A stretch of 64,000 nt of DNA from Phyllobacterium sp. 628 (GCF_014189505.1 NZ_CP050301.1:1433501-1497500); one strand, 5' to 3'. Counted from the stretch's first letter, positions 35,940 to 46,764 are shown. Translations and numbers: made by a program. The notes: generated by a model not told the origin, from the letters alone.

Positions 35940-38858
35940 ATGACCGACACGCCCAAGCCACTCGACTATTCAAAAACCCTGTATTTGCCGCAGACTGACT
36001 TTCCGATGCGCGCAGGCTTGCCTGCCAAGGAACCGGAATTCGTCAAGCGCTGGCAGGAGATGGACCTCTACAAGAAATTGCGGGAGGACGGCAAAGATCG
36101 TCCGCTTTATGTCCTGCATGACGGTCCTCCCTATGCCAACGGCAATATCCATATCGGCCATGCGCTGAACAAGATCCTCAAGGACGTCATCACCCGCTCA
36201 TTCCAGATGCGCGGCTTCAACTCGAACTATGTGCCGGGCTGGGATTGCCATGGTCTGCCGATCGAATGGAAGATCGAGGAGCAGTACCGCGCCAAGGGCA
36301 AGGACAAGGACGAAGTGCCGATCAACGAATTCCGCAAGGAATGCCGCGAGTTCGCCGCGAACTGGATCAAGATCCAGTCCGCCGAGTTCAAGCGTCTCGG
36401 CATCGAGGGCGATTTCGAAAATCCCTACACGACGATGGCCTTCCATGCGGAAAGCCGCATCGCTGGCGAATTGCTGAAATTCGCCATGTCCGGGCAGCTT
36501 TATCGCGGCTCGAAGCCGGTCATGTGGTCCGTCGTCGAGCGTACGGCGCTGGCGGAAGCCGAGGTCGAGTACGCGGATGTCGAGAGCGACACGATCTGGA
36601 TGAAATTCCCTGTCGTTACCGGCCCGGCTGATCTGCATTCCGCGCATGTCGTGATCTGGACGACGACGCCTTGGACGATCCCGGGCAACCGCGCGGTTAA
36701 TTATTCGCCGCGCGTTGCCTATGGTCTTTATGAGGTCACTGCCGCCGAGAATGATTTTGGACCACGCTCTGGCGAAAAGCTTATCTTTGCCGATGCGCTT
36801 GCCGAGGAATCGGCAACAAAAGCCAAATTAACATTCAAGCGGATCAGAACCGTTACGGGTGATGAGTTTGCCGAAATAGCATTGGCACATCCCTTCAAAG
36901 GATTTGCAGGCGGCTACGACTTCGTCGTCCCCATGCTTGCCGGTGATCACGTCACCGATGATGCTGGTACAGGTTTTGTCCACACATCACCAAGCCATGG
37001 CCGCGAGGATTTTGATGCATGGACCAATGCCACGCGCGAACTTGAAGCAAAAGGTATCTCCACAGCGATCCCGTTTACGGTTGATGATGCGGGCTTCTAC
37101 ACCAAGGATGCGCCGGGCTTTGGTCCGGATCGCGATGGCGGCCCCGCACGCGTTATCGACGACAATGGCAAAAAGGGTGATGCCAACAAGGCCGTGATTG
37201 ATGAGCTGATCGCCCGCAACATGCTGTTCGCGCGCGGGCGTATCAAGCACTCATATCCGCATTCGTGGCGCTCCAAAAAGCCTGTAATCTTCCGCAACAC
37301 ACCGCAATGGTTCGTCTATATGGACAAGGACCTTGGCGATCAGACCACCTTGCGTTCGCGTGCATTGGCTGCAATCGACGAGACACGTTTCGTGCCGGCC
37401 GGCGGCCAGAACCGCCTGCGCGCCATGATCGAAGACCGCCCGGATTGGGTCCTGTCGCGTCAGCGCGCCTGGGGCGTGCCGATCTGCGTCTTTGCCGATG
37501 AGAATGGCAATGTTCTCAAGGACGACGCGGTCAATGCCCGTATCCTTGAAGCCTTTGAACTTGAAGGCGCCGATGCATGGTTTGCCGAAGGTGCGCGTGA
37601 GCGGTTCCTTGGCGAAAAGGCCAATGAACCGTGGACGCAGGTCCGCGATATCCTCGATGTCTGGTTCGACTCCGGTTCCACCCACGTTTTCACGCTGGAA
37701 GATCGTCCTGATCTGAAATGGCCTGCCGACGTCTATCTCGAAGGCTCGGACCAGCATCGCGGCTGGTTCCATTCGTCGCTCTTGGAAAGCTGCGGCACGC
37801 GTGGCCGTGCGCCTTACAACACGCTCGTGACCCATGGTTTCACCATGGACGAGGAAGGCCGCAAGATGTCGAAGTCCCTCGGCAACACAGTGACGCCGCA
37901 GGATGTGATCAAGGATTCCGGCGCTGATATCCTGCGTCTGTGGGTCATGACCACGGATTATTGGGAAGATCAGCGTCTGGGCAAGAACATCATCCAGACG
38001 AATATCGACTCTTACCGCAAGCTGCGCAACACGATCCGCTGGATGCTGGGCACACTCGCCCATGATGCCGGCGAAGAGATCGCCTATGCGGATATGCCGG
38101 AACTCGAAAAGCTGATGCTGCATCGCCTTGCGGAGCTCGATGATCTCGTGCGCTCCAGCTATGATGCGTTCGAATTCAAGCGCATCACCCGCGCCTTGAT
38201 CGATTTTATGAATGTCGAACTATCGGCATTCTACTTCGATATCCGCAAGGATGCGCTTTATTGCGATGCGCCATCGAGCGTAAAACGCCGCGCCTCCCTG
38301 CAGGTCGTGCGTCACCTCTTCGATCGTCTGGTGACATGGCTTGCGCCGATGTTGCCATTCACGACGGAAGAAGCATGGCTCGATCAGTATCCGGATGCGG
38401 TGTCGGTGCATCTTGAGCAGTTCCGCCCTGTGCCTGCCGAATGGAAGAACGAGGCCTTGGCAGAAAAGTGGCGTAAGATCCGTGATGTCCGCCGTGTCGT
38501 TACAGGTGCGCTCGAACTCGAACGCGCAGACAAGCGTATCGGCTCGTCGCTGGAAGCTGCTCCGCTGGTTTTCATCAGCGATGCCGATCTGCTTGCTGCT
38601 GTTGCCGGTCTGGATATGGCTGAAATCTGCATCACCAGTGCTATCACCATCAAGGAAGGCACTGCTCCATCAGGTGCGTTCGTAACGGACGATGTCAAAG
38701 GTGTGGCTGTTGTCCCGCAACGTGCTTCCGGAGTAAAATGTGCCCGTTCATGGCGTTATACCGATGATGTTGGTTCCGATCCGGCATATCCAGATGTTTC
38801 TGCACGCGATGCGGCAGCGCTGCATGAATTGGCAAAGCTCGGCAAACTCGCCATTTAA
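35940..38858 (+). CDS. ileS: isoleucine-tRNA ligase
   Basis: Class I synthetase that charges tRNA-Ile and edits misactivated valine; 972 residues. The HIGH motif is in [20 protein letters not shown] (about 63-82), the CP1 editing domain runs from about 200 to 420 ([29 protein letters not shown]), KMSKS is in [18 protein letters not shown] (about 638-655), and the C-terminal region ends [19 protein letters not shown]. The usual C-terminal zinc cysteines are only partly retained, as in many alphaproteobacteria. It is isolated from flanking genes by a terminator on each side and preceded by the structured leader at 35796. Confidence 0.97.
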   Translation: MTDTPKPLDYSKTLYLPQTDFPMRAGLPAKEPEFVKRWQEMDLYKKLREDGKDRPLYVLHDGPPYANGNIHIGHALNKILKDVITRSFQMRGFNSNYVPGWDCHGLPIEWKIEEQYRAKGKDKDEVPINEFRKECREFAANWIKIQSAEFKRLGIEGDFENPYTTMAFHAESRIAGELLKFAMSGQLYRGSKPVMWSVVERTALAEAEVEYADVESDTIWMKFPVVTGPADLHSAHVVIWTTTPWTIPGNRAVNYSPRVAYGLYEVTAAENDFGPRSGEKLIFADALAEESATKAKLTFKRIRTVTGDEFAEIALAHPFKGFAGGYDFVVPMLAGDHVTDDAGTGFVHTSPSHGREDFDAWTNATRELEAKGISTAIPFTVDDAGFYTKDAPGFGPDRDGGPARVIDDNGKKGDANKAVIDELIARNMLFARGRIKHSYPHSWRSKKPVIFRNTPQWFVYMDKDLGDQTTLRSRALAAIDETRFVPAGGQNRLRAMIEDRPDWVLSRQRAWGVPICVFADENGNVLKDDAVNARILEAFELEGADAWFAEGARERFLGEKANEPWTQVRDILDVWFDSGSTHVFTLEDRPDLKWPADVYLEGSDQHRGWFHSSLLESCGTRGRAPYNTLVTHGFTMDEEGRKMSKSLGNTVTPQDVIKDSGADILRLWVMTTDYWEDQRLGKNIIQTNIDSYRKLRNTIRWMLGTLAHDAGEEIAYADMPELEKLMLHRLAELDDLVRSSYDAFEFKRITRALIDFMNVELSAFYFDIRKDALYCDAPSSVKRRASLQVVRHLFDRLVTWLAPMLPFTTEEAWLDQYPDAVSVHLEQFRPVPAEWKNEALAEKWRKIRDVRRVVTGALELERADKRIGSSLEAAPLVFISDADLLAAVAGLDMAEICITSAITIKEGTAPSGAFVTDDVKGVAVVPQRASGVKCARSWRYTDDVGSDPAYPDVSARDAAALHELAKLGKLAI

Positions 38859-38865
38859 GTGTATA

Positions 38866-38899
38866 AAAATGCGGATCATCCCCAGGTGATCCGCATTTT
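38866..38899 (+). terminator. Rho-independent terminator after ileS
   Basis: AAAATGCGGATCA (38866-38878) and TGATCCGCATTTT (38887-38899) form a perfect 13-bp stem with an 8-base loop, flanked by A and T runs. Confidence 0.93.
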
Positions 38900-39050
38900 G
38901 CTTAACAAAGGCTTGCGTCGGCTTGCTTATTGGGACCCGCCTCATGTAAAAGGCTTGCCATTGAGTTGCCTGATTTAACAGGCAGGGCATTGATCAAGCA
39001 TATTGAATCGGCAGAGTCGGCAATAGAAGCTTGAGGTGAAAGTGGCGAGT

Positions 39051-39709
39051 ATGAATTTGAACGGACGTATTACGGTTATCGGTGCAATGCTGGCATCCCT
39101 GACGCTTGCCGGCTGCACGTCACCAACCTATGGCACCGACAAGACGTCCGGCAGCCAATTGCTGGATGACGTCTCGAATATCGCTTCGTTCGGGCCCAAG
39201 AAAAAGACAAGATCAGTTACAACCCACGGCCTGAACTTGTTCGTCCGGTTGTTGGTACGCCGGGTCAATTGCCTGCACCGCAAGAAAATGCCGTAGCCAG
39301 CAATTCAAACTGGCCGGAATCACCTGAGGCGCGCCGCAAACGGCTGCGTGATGAGGCCACTGCCAACCAGAACAATCCGAACTACGTGCCGCAGATCGAA
39401 AACGATATGCCCGCTGCCAAAACGGCGGACACTGGTGAGCATGGTTTCTTCAACGACAGAAATCCGCCCCCCAACGGCAAACGAATCGACCAGTCGGCTG
39501 AATATCGCGCCCGCAAGCTTGCTTCGACAGCAGGCTCCCCGACGACGCGCCGTTATCTGAGCGAGCCGCCGCTGGCCTATCGTGCTCCAGCCGCCACAGC
39601 TGCTACCGATGAGTTGGGTGAAGACGAGGCGAAAAAAGAACGTGAACGCAAGGCCGCTGCCCGTAAGGACAAGGGTTTCAGCTTCAAGAATCTTATTCCC
39701 TGGAACTGA
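39051..39709 (+). pseudogene. outer-membrane/periplasmic lipoprotein gene split by a frameshift at an A5 run
   Basis: The first part encodes a lipoprotein signal (MNLNGRITVIGAMLASLTLA then GCTSP, lipobox LTLAGC) and continues to GPKKK. After the AAAAA run at 39201-39205 the frame goes wrong (TRSVTTHGL... to a stop at 39296). Reading one base back at 39206 gives DKISYNPRPELVRPVVGTPG and flows straight into the downstream frame, which ends in LIPWN at 39709. The joined product is about 219 residues: lipid anchor, then a polar Pro/Arg-rich stretch and an Ala/Lys/Glu-rich C-terminus. Either a base is missing in the sequence or assembly, the gene is decayed, or the AAAAAG context supports -1 ribosomal frameshifting. 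The start may also be GTG at 39036. Confidence 0.8.
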
Positions 39710-39743
39710 TCTCAAAGCTTTAGAACGCATTTTGTAAAAGAAT

Positions 39744-39770
39744 GGCTCCTCAAGGGAGCCTTTCTTTTTG
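39744..39770 (+). terminator. Rho-independent terminator after the lipoprotein gene
   Basis: GGCTCC (39744-39749) and GGAGCC (39755-39760) form a short stem with a 5-base loop, followed by TTTCTTTTT. Confidence 0.75.
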
Positions 39771-39852
39771 GAATCGCATGTTCCGCCTTGCTATTGCCTT
39801 GGCTTGCAAGAAAACTGCTCTCCATCGTTCCGTCAGTTGAGGGTTGGCCATC

Positions 39853-40839
39853 TTGCGTCTCTTTCGTATTCCCGCATTGATCATCCTCTTCCTGCTGACT
39901 GCTTTTGCCTTTATCTGGGGTGGTTTCGCGTTCTGGTATCAGTTGCCTTTTGGCACTGCAGGTGTCATTGGCGCGCTCATTGTCTGGATTGTCATTGCTC
40001 TCGTTGTTCTGTGGCTCGAATTAAAGGGGCGCGTGCGCCGGGCACTGCTCGTATTGATCCCTGTCATGCTTGCCCTGCTGTTCTGGTGGGGCACGATCAC
40101 GCCGTCGCTGAACCGGATTTGGGCTGACGACGTGGCGCAGACGGTGACGGGTACGCTCGCCGGCAATCATGTGACGCTGGCCAATGTCCGCAATTTCGAA
40201 TGGCGAACCGACACTGATTATACGCCGCGCTGGGAAGTCAGATCCTATGATCTGGAAAAACTGGACTCGGTGGACGTGTTTTTGTCCTATTGGTCCAGCC
40301 CGGCGATTGCCCACACGCTGGTAAGTTTCGGCTTCAGCGATGGCGATCACGTTGTATTCTCGGCCGAAATCCGCAAAAAGCGCCACGAGCAATTTTCCGA
40401 GATTGGCGGATTTTTCAAAGAATTCGAACTTGCGATGATTGCCGCGGACGAGCGCGACATCATCAGACTGCGGACCAATATCCGCAAGGAGGACGTTTAC
40501 CGGTATCGCGTCAATCTTTCACCGGAAATGCGCCAGGCACTCTTCCTGTCCTATCTGGATAATGGCAACCGGCTGTCCAAGGCTGCGCAGTTTTACAATA
40601 CGATTACCGCCAACTGCACAACAGTAATCTTCGATATGATCCGTGCAATCACTCCAGGCCTTCCAGTTGATTACCGTATTATTCTCTCCGGTTACCTGCC
40701 GGGATACCTCTACGATCTCGGGGCAATCGACCGCAAGAATTCGCTCGACGAGACCATTCAGGCCGCCTCAATCAACCAGCGCGCACTGGATGCGGACAAG
40801 GCGGACGATTTCTCCGAGAAAATCAGAGCGGATAACTAG
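39853..40839 (+). CDS. DUF4105 domain membrane protein
   Basis: A 328-residue protein with three N-terminal hydrophobic segments (about 4-26, 32-55 and 62-83) followed by a long soluble domain of the DUF4105 type, related to the N-terminal region of Lnb-type periplasmic proteins. Conserved-looking stretches are ARVRNFEWRTDTDYTPRWEV-like (around residue 115), WSSPAIAHTLVSFGF and NTITANCTTVIFDMIR. The bulk is probably periplasmic. The TTG at 39853 is chosen because GAGGG lies 9 bases upstream; a TTG at 39844 is also in frame. Its TAG stop is part of the inverted repeat at 40836. Function is not established. Confidence 0.8.
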   Translation: MRLFRIPALIILFLLTAFAFIWGGFAFWYQLPFGTAGVIGALIVWIVIALVVLWLELKGRVRRALLVLIPVMLALLFWWGTITPSLNRIWADDVAQTVTGTLAGNHVTLANVRNFEWRTDTDYTPRWEVRSYDLEKLDSVDVFLSYWSSPAIAHTLVSFGFSDGDHVVFSAEIRKKRHEQFSEIGGFFKEFELAMIAADERDIIRLRTNIRKEDVYRYRVNLSPEMRQALFLSYLDNGNRLSKAAQFYNTITANCTTVIFDMIRAITPGLPVDYRIILSGYLPGYLYDLGAIDRKNSLDETIQAASINQRALDADKADDFSEKIRADN

Positions 40840-40901
40840 CACGTAAACTCATAAACCTGGCCGCAAGTCATTTCAGCCAGATTTATGAGTTTACGTGCTA
40901 G
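40836..40901. repeat. near-perfect 26-bp inverted repeat spanning two convergent stop codons
   Basis: Left arm 40836-40861 (begins CTAGCACGTAAACTCATAAA) and right arm 40876-40901 are reverse complements except for one position (40856 against 40881), around a 14-base loop. The TAG stop of the DUF4105 gene (40837-40839) and the TAG stop of tadA (40898-40900, minus strand) are mirror images at the outer ends. No T-run is present. It could be a bidirectional terminator or a small mobile palindromic element inserted between the genes. Confidence 0.8.
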
Positions 40902-41359
40902 AGCCGCCGCTCGCGGAAAAACTCTTTAAGAATGATCTCCGCTTCCTGTTCGCGAAAGCCCGAATAAACTTCGGGCGCATGGTGACAGGTGGGCTGCGCG
41001 AAAAATCGCGCCCCGTTTTCCACCCCGCCGCCCTTCATATCCTGCGCGCCATAATAGAGTCGCCGGATACGTGCGAAGGAAATCGCCGCTGCGCACATGG
41101 TGCAAGGCTCGAGCGTCACATAGAGATCGCAGCCTGTCAGTCTTTCATCGCTAAGTACTGTACAGCCTTCGCGGATCACTAAAATCTCGGCGTGAGCGGT
41201 CGGATCGTTGAGTTCACGCGTGCGGTTTCCAGCCTGCGCCAGCACCCTGCCATCCTTGACCAATACGGCGCCAACCGGCACTTCACCGCGCGCTGCCGCC
41301 GCTTTCGCTTCGCTCAATGCAAGGTCCATCGGGCCTACAGGATCAGTTTTTTGGTTCAC
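40898..41359 (-). CDS. tadA: tRNA adenosine(34) deaminase
   Basis: Converts A34 to inosine in tRNA-Arg(ACG), an essential wobble modification; 153 residues. The zinc/catalytic motifs are TAHAEILVIREG (about 54-65, HAE) and LEPCTMCAAAISFARI (about 82-97, PCxxC). Family N-terminus DLALSEAKAAAARGEVPVGA is present. Its stop codon lies in the 26-bp inverted repeat, so the last residues (ERRL) may be set by that element. It is divergent from the RluB-type gene. Confidence 0.95.
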   Translation of the reverse strand: MNQKTDPVGPMDLALSEAKAAAARGEVPVGAVLVKDGRVLAQAGNRTRELNDPTAHAEILVIREGCTVLSDERLTGCDLYVTLEPCTMCAAAISFARIRRLYYGAQDMKGGGVENGARFFAQPTCHHAPEVYSGFREQEAEIILKEFFRERRL

Positions 41360-41437
41360 GCTGCACTCATTGTCCAGAATTTACTCGCAAGCAGCCGTCA
41401 TAGCTGGTAGTTAGCCCCGCTGAAAGGCAAACATTCC

Positions 41438-43339
41438 ATGACCAGTTCTAATGATGACGGAAAGGGCGGTAAACGTCCCTTTGAAAAGCGCAGCTTCGAC
41501 AAGAAGGGCGCCGATGGCGGTCGCGGTGGCCGTCCGGCTCCGCGCAAATTCGATGGCGGCACGCGGGATCCCGCGACGCGCAGTTCAGACTCGCGCAGAC
41601 CATCGCATGACGCAGAGCCCGTCGATGACAGCGAACGTATTGCCAAACGACTGGCCCGCGCAGGCATAGCCTCACGCCGCGAAGCCGAAACGATGATTGC
41701 TGCAGGCCGTATCTCGGTCAATGGCAAGGTGCTTGCCAGCCCGGCGATCAACGTCAAGCGCGATGATCGTATTGAGGTTGATGGCAAGCCTTTGCCGCAG
41801 AAGGAGCGCACACGGCTTTGGCTCTACAACAAGCCTGCTGGCTTGGTGACCACCAACCGTGATCCCGAAGGGCGCCAGACGGTTTTCGAATCCCTGCCAA
41901 AGGATATGCCGCGCGTTCTTTCGGTTGGACGGCTTGATATCAACACTGAAGGCCTGTTGCTATTGACCAATGATGGCGGCCTGTCGCGTGCACTGGAACT
42001 GCCATCCACCGGCTGGCTGCGCCGCTACCGCGTTCGCGCCCATGGCAGTATCACGCAGGAAAAGCTCGATACACTCAAGGATGGCATTGCTGTTGATGGC
42101 GTGTTCTACGGCGCAATTGAAGCCACGCTTGAACGCGAGCAGGGCTCCAACGTCTGGATCATGGTTGGGCTGCGCGAAGGCAAGAACCGCGAAGTCAAGA
42201 ATGTGCTTGGCGCACTCGGACTTTCGGTCAACCGCCTGATCCGCATTTCCTATGGTCCATTCCAGCTGAGCGATTTGCCCGAGGGTTCCGTCCGTGAAAT
42301 GAACGGCCGTACTTTGCGGGATCAGCTCGGTGAACGCCTAATCGAGGAATCAGGTGCAGATTTCGATGCGCCGATCATCAATGTGTTCTCCAATGATGCC
42401 GTAAAAGGCGAAGCCGTTCAGCAGCCGGAAGCGCGTGAGCGTCCGGTTCGTGGTGGATCTGAATGGATATCCAGCGCGCCCGTCGCCAAAAGCCGTGGCC
42501 CGCGCAAATCCAAGGACGAAAAGCGTGAAGATTCACTGTCGCGCCTGACGACGGATCGCAATGAACGGCCATCCGCGCCACGCGGTGGCCGCGATGAGCG
42601 CCCCGCCCGTCCGCCACGCGATGATGACCGCAAGCCCCGTGCGCCGCGTGACGCTGCACCCTCCAAGGGTGCCCGTGGCGCCAAAGCCGAAGAAGCAGCG
42701 CCGCCGCGCCCGCGTTCAGCTAATGTTTGGATGGCGCCCGGTGCCCGTCCGATGGGCAAGCCCAAAGCAAGAGCTGGCGGCGAAGCACGCGGTGAGCGCA
42801 AGCATTCCGACGCACCTCGGACAGACCGTCCAAGGCGTTTCGAAGAGGGTTCTGCCCGTCCATCCAATGATCGTCCATCCGGCGATCGTCCTTCAGGGGA
42901 TCGCCCGACTGGTGGCCGGTCTTCTGGCGGATATGCCGGTGGTGACAAACCGCGCGGCAATTATTCCCCGCGTCCGCCACGCAGTGATGCGGATGGTGCT
43001 GATCGTCCAAAGCGTGCATTTGGAGCCGAGCGGTCCGAAGGATCACGCGATGGCCCGCGTCCGCCTCGTCCTCCACGGGTTGGCAAGCGTGAGCGTGCCG
43101 AGTTGAAGGAGCGTGAAGCCAGCGGCGGCAGCGCTTCAGAACGTCCAAATCGCTCCGAGCGCCCGTATGGAACCAGTGGCCGGCCAACCCGCCAGGATGG
43201 GCGCTCCGGCGATCGTCCCTATGGTGGACCCCAAGGCGCGGCGCCACGTGGTGCACCGTCAGGCGCTCCGAAAGGTCCGCGTGGTGGTGGTTCTGGCGGT
43301 GTCGGTGCAGGCCGTCCGCCGCGCAAGCCTAAACCATAG
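41438..43339 (+). CDS. RluB/RsuA family pseudouridine synthase with a long disordered tail
   Basis: 23S rRNA pseudouridine synthase (RluB-like) of 633 residues, over twice the usual 250-300. After a basic, low-complexity N-terminus (about 1-60), an S4 RNA-binding domain (about 62-110, [20 protein letters not shown]) and the catalytic domain (about 125-290) with [17 protein letters not shown], whose Asp is the nucleophile, are clear. Residues about 325-633 are an Arg/Pro/Gly/Asp/Ser-rich tail with repeated [13 protein letters not shown] and RPPRD segments that should be disordered and RNA-binding. Such tails are known in alphaproteobacterial RluB, but this one is long. rsmD follows 11 bases later, making an rRNA-modification pair. 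Confidence 0.9.
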   Translation: MTSSNDDGKGGKRPFEKRSFDKKGADGGRGGRPAPRKFDGGTRDPATRSSDSRRPSHDAEPVDDSERIAKRLARAGIASRREAETMIAAGRISVNGKVLASPAINVKRDDRIEVDGKPLPQKERTRLWLYNKPAGLVTTNRDPEGRQTVFESLPKDMPRVLSVGRLDINTEGLLLLTNDGGLSRALELPSTGWLRRYRVRAHGSITQEKLDTLKDGIAVDGVFYGAIEATLEREQGSNVWIMVGLREGKNREVKNVLGALGLSVNRLIRISYGPFQLSDLPEGSVREMNGRTLRDQLGERLIEESGADFDAPIINVFSNDAVKGEAVQQPEARERPVRGGSEWISSAPVAKSRGPRKSKDEKREDSLSRLTTDRNERPSAPRGGRDERPARPPRDDDRKPRAPRDAAPSKGARGAKAEEAAPPRPRSANVWMAPGARPMGKPKARAGGEARGERKHSDAPRTDRPRRFEEGSARPSNDRPSGDRPSGDRPTGGRSSGGYAGGDKPRGNYSPRPPRSDADGADRPKRAFGAERSEGSRDGPRPPRPPRVGKRERAELKEREASGGSASERPNRSERPYGTSGRPTRQDGRSGDRPYGGPQGAAPRGAPSGAPKGPRGGGSGGVGAGRPPRKPKP

Positions 43340-43350
43340 GCGTGGACTTG

Positions 43351-43908
43351 ATGCGGATTGTCGGCGGCAAATTTCGCGGAAGGGCGCTTGCCACGCCCAA
43401 CTCCAATGCTATCCGGCCGACAACCGACCGGACGCGGGAAAGCCTGTTCAACATTCTGGCGCATAGCTATCCGGAAAAGTTTGAATCGACCCGCGTCCTT
43501 GATCTTTTTGCCGGGACGGGCGCCCTGGGACTGGAAGCCATGTCCCGCGGCTGCCGCTACGGTGTGTTTATCGAGGAATCGACGGAAGGGCGCGGATTGA
43601 TCCGCACCAACGTTGAAAGCTTCGGTCTGCTTGGCAACACCAAGATTTTCCGCCGTGATGCCGCAAAGCTCGGCGAGGCCGGCACAATCGAGCCTTTTGA
43701 TCTGGTCTTTGCCGACCCGCCCTATGGCAAGGGGCTCGGCGAGCAGGCATTCAAATCCGCTCTCGAAGGCGGTTGGCTCAATCCCGACACACTTCTCGTG
43801 CTTGAAGAGGAGGCCGAAGCCGTGATCGCCCTTGATCCGCGATTCTCGGTTGTGGAAGAACGCCACTATGGCGGAACAATCATAAGACTTGTCACGTTGA
43901 GCGGCTAG
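43351..43908 (+). CDS. rsmD: 16S rRNA (guanine(966)-N2)-methyltransferase
   Basis: SAM-dependent methyltransferase for G966 in 16S rRNA, 185 residues. The start region MRIVGGKFRGRALATP is family-typical, the SAM motif is VLDLFAGTGALGLEAMSRG (about 49-67), and the catalytic motif is VFADPPYGKGL (about 121-131, DPPY). The ATG at 43351 is used; a GTG at 43342 is in frame. It closely follows the RluB-type gene. Confidence 0.93.
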   Translation: MRIVGGKFRGRALATPNSNAIRPTTDRTRESLFNILAHSYPEKFESTRVLDLFAGTGALGLEAMSRGCRYGVFIEESTEGRGLIRTNVESFGLLGNTKIFRRDAAKLGEAGTIEPFDLVFADPPYGKGLGEQAFKSALEGGWLNPDTLLVLEEEAEAVIALDPRFSVVEERHYGGTIIRLVTLSG

Positions 43909-43947
43909 AATCACTCGGCTACAGGGCAAGATTGCGAAGGAAGCTTG

Positions 43948-45414
43948 ATGTCGCAAATATTAGGCCGCACCGTTGCGGCGTTCGTTTTGGCCGGAACCCT
44001 GTCAGCCTCGGGTTTTATCCTCCCTGCAAATGCCCAGACCGCGACCCAGCTTTCCGCTGAAGTCAAAACCGCCGACAGTTCAGGCGTTTCGTCCTTTCAT
44101 CTGGAAAATGGTCTGGAAGTGGTGATTATTCCCGATCATCGCGCGCCCGTCGTCACGCATATGCTGTGGTACCACGTTGGCTCGGCCGATGAAGAACCCG
44201 GTAAATCCGGCATTGCCCATTTCTTCGAACATCTGATGTTCAAGGCGACCAAGACCTATCCGGCTGGCGAGTTTTCTCGGAAAGTTGCCGAGATTGGCGG
44301 TCAAGAAAACGCCTTTACCTCCTACGATTATACCGCCTTCTTTCAGCAGGTTTCGCCGCAGGCGCTCGAAATGGTCATGACCTACGAGGCGGACCGCATG
44401 GAAAACCTGATCCTCAACGAGGATGTGGTGAAGACAGAGCGCGATGTTGTTCTGGAAGAGCGCCGTTCCCGCACAGACACCAATCCCGCCGCGCTGCTCT
44501 CCGAAGAAGTCAATGCGACGCTCTATCAGAATCACCCTTACCGCTTCCCGGTGATCGGCTGGCTGCACGAAATGCAGCAGCTGAATCTTAAGGATGCCTT
44601 GGCCTTTTACGAGAAGTTCTACACACCGAACAATGCGACACTCGTTGTCTCAGGCGATGTCGATGCGGATACCGTCAAAGCTTTGGCTGAAAAGACCTAT
44701 GGCAAGGTGCCACGCCGCTCCGAACCGGGTAAACGGCAACGGCCGCAGGAGCCTGAACAGAACACCAAGCGCACGGTGTCGCTGGCGGACCCGCGTGTTT
44801 CGCAGCCGAGTTTCCAGAAAATGTGGCTGGTGCCGTCTTATAACAGCGCCAAGCCGGGTGAGGCGGAAGCGCTTGATCTCTTGAGCGAAATTCTTGGAGG
44901 CTCCTCCCGCAGCCGTATCTATCAGGCTCTGGTTGTGAAGGACGGTCTGGCTGCCAGCGCCGGTGTTTATTACAGCGGCGGATCGCTCGATGATGGCAGT
45001 TTCGGCGTTTACGGCTCTCCACGCGGTTCCGCTTCGCTGCAGCAGGTTGAGGCTGGTGTGGATGCGCAAATTGCCCGGATCATCAAAGACGGTGTGACTG
45101 AAGACGAACTGGAGAAGGCCCGCAACCGCTTCCTGAAGAGTGTTATCTTCGCCCGTGATAGTCAGGCGGGTATGGCCCGAATCTATGGTTCGACCCTTTC
45201 GACCGGACAGAAGATCAAGGATATTCAGGAATGGCCGGACCGTATTCAGGCGGTCAAGGTGCAGGATATTCAGGATGTGGCCAAGCGCTACCTCGTCGAT
45301 GCCCGTTCCGTCACCAGCTATCTGATGCCGGAAGACGGCAAGCCCGATGAAAAGACGCCAAATAATGGGCCAGCAGAACCGATTGAACCGCAGACACAGG
45401 GAGTCGTGCAATGA
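43948..45414 (+). CDS. M16 zinc metallopeptidase, active subunit, exported
   Basis: Pitrilysin/insulinase-family peptidase of 488 residues with an N-terminal signal peptide ([20 protein letters not shown]; cleavage near ANA). The inverted zinc motif HFFEH (about residue 91) and the distal Glu in the [20 protein letters not shown] region are intact, so it should be catalytic. The C-terminal half is the non-catalytic M16_C repeat. It overlaps the next M16 gene by ATGA, and the pair forms the usual active/inactive heterodimer in the periplasm. The ATG at 43948 has AAGGAAGC upstream. Confidence 0.93.
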   Translation: MSQILGRTVAAFVLAGTLSASGFILPANAQTATQLSAEVKTADSSGVSSFHLENGLEVVIIPDHRAPVVTHMLWYHVGSADEEPGKSGIAHFFEHLMFKATKTYPAGEFSRKVAEIGGQENAFTSYDYTAFFQQVSPQALEMVMTYEADRMENLILNEDVVKTERDVVLEERRSRTDTNPAALLSEEVNATLYQNHPYRFPVIGWLHEMQQLNLKDALAFYEKFYTPNNATLVVSGDVDADTVKALAEKTYGKVPRRSEPGKRQRPQEPEQNTKRTVSLADPRVSQPSFQKMWLVPSYNSAKPGEAEALDLLSEILGGSSRSRIYQALVVKDGLAASAGVYYSGGSLDDGSFGVYGSPRGSASLQQVEAGVDAQIARIIKDGVTEDELEKARNRFLKSVIFARDSQAGMARIYGSTLSTGQKIKDIQEWPDRIQAVKVQDIQDVAKRYLVDARSVTSYLMPEDGKPDEKTPNNGPAEPIEPQTQGVVQ

Positions 45415-46730
45415 CCAGATTGTTGACACCCGTTTTCGCTCGGATCGCTGCCGCGTTCCTGTTGCTTATCGTTGCTGCGGCACCTGGCTACGCGGTCGAG
45501 ATCAAGGAAGTTGTTTCGCCCAAAGGCATTCGTGCCTGGCTGGTGCAGGATGATTTTGTACCGTTGATTGCCCTGCGCTTTTCGTTTGAGGGTGGTTCGG
45601 CACAGGATCCGAAAGGCAAGGAAGGTCTTGCCAATTTGATGACTGGTCTCTTCGACGAAGGTGCCGGTGATATGGATTCGGATACATTTCAGGAAAAGCT
45701 CGACAATGTCGGCGCTGAAATGGGGTTCAGCGCTGACGACGACCGTATTGCCGGTGCCATGCGCATGCTCTCCGACAAGCGGGATGAGGCGGTTGATTTG
45801 CTTGCGCTGGCGATCAACAAGCCGCGTTTCGATCAGGCGCCCATTGACCGTATCCGTCAGCAGATTGTTGCCGGTATCAAATCGTCCGAGCGCGATCCCA
45901 ACACCATCGCCGGCCGCAAATTTGCGGAAACTCTCTACGGTGATCATCCCTATGGCCGCCAGTCGCAGGGTACGGAAGCAAGCCTTGCCGCGATCACCCA
46001 TGATGATCTTGCCGCCTATCACAAACGTGTTTTTGCCCGCGACAAGCTGATTGTCGGTGTTGTCGGTTCGATAAGCCCCGAACAGTTGGCACCATTGCTG
46101 GACAAGGTGTTTGGCGATCTGCCTGACAAGGCCACTCTTGATCCGATCCAGGATGCCAAACTTGCCCTGGGCAAGACGACCCGCGTCGATTATCCGTTGC
46201 CGCAGACCTCCATTTCCATGGTTTATCCCGGCGTGCGCCGTCAGGATCCCGATTTCTTCCCGGCTTTCATCATGAACCATATTCTGGGTGGCGGCAGTTT
46301 CTCATCGCGTATCTACAATGAAGTGCGCGAGAAGCGCGGTCTGGCTTATTCCGCAGGCTCGGCACTGGTCAGCCGCGATCACATGGCGGCCCTGACCATA
46401 TCCACAGCGACCCGTTCGGATCGTGCCGGGGAAACCTTGCAAATCCTCAAGGATGAAGTGGCGCGCATGGCCAAGGACGGACCGACCGAAGACGAATTGG
46501 TTGAAGCCAAGAAATATCTGGTCGGCTCCTACGCCATCAACAATCTCGATTCATCGTCGGCCGTTGCCAGTACGTTGATAGGCTTGCAGGATGAACACCT
46601 CGGCAGAGATTACATCGACAAGCGCGCCGATTTTATCAATGCGGTGACGCTGGAACAGGTGAAGGCAGCGGCCAAAAAGCTGCTGGAGACTGAACCGGCC
46701 ATTTTGATCGTTGGTCCGCCCCAATCCTGA
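45411..46730 (+). CDS. M16 metallopeptidase-like partner lacking the zinc motif, exported
   Basis: Partner subunit of 439 residues with a signal peptide ([20 protein letters not shown]..., cleavage near GYA). In place of HxxEH it reads [20 protein letters not shown], so no zinc is bound. The substrate-gripping [18 protein letters not shown] element (about residue 303) that completes the partner's active site is present. This is the beta-like subunit of bacterial heterodimeric M16 proteases. Its start overlaps the previous stop by 4 bases. Confidence 0.92.
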   Translation: MTRLLTPVFARIAAAFLLLIVAAAPGYAVEIKEVVSPKGIRAWLVQDDFVPLIALRFSFEGGSAQDPKGKEGLANLMTGLFDEGAGDMDSDTFQEKLDNVGAEMGFSADDDRIAGAMRMLSDKRDEAVDLLALAINKPRFDQAPIDRIRQQIVAGIKSSERDPNTIAGRKFAETLYGDHPYGRQSQGTEASLAAITHDDLAAYHKRVFARDKLIVGVVGSISPEQLAPLLDKVFGDLPDKATLDPIQDAKLALGKTTRVDYPLPQTSISMVYPGVRRQDPDFFPAFIMNHILGGGSFSSRIYNEVREKRGLAYSAGSALVSRDHMAALTISTATRSDRAGETLQILKDEVARMAKDGPTEDELVEAKKYLVGSYAINNLDSSSAVASTLIGLQDEHLGRDYIDKRADFINAVTLEQVKAAAKKLLETEPAILIVGPPQS

Positions 46731-46764
46731 CCGGTAAAGGGGTCTGATCGGCAAAGGATACGCC

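Noticed and set aside
36730-37250. Apparent drop in codon bias inside ileS suggesting a recombined segment
   Set aside because: Codon use seems less biased here than before and after, but I cannot quantify it, and it coincides with the CP1 editing domain, which is naturally variable.
37251-38123. 290-codon frame opposite ileS
   Set aside because: Reverse-strand shadow of a biased housekeeping gene.
42418-42960. 180-codon and similar frames opposite the RluB tail
   Set aside because: Explained by the simple Arg/Pro/Gly codons of the disordered tail, which keep several frames open.
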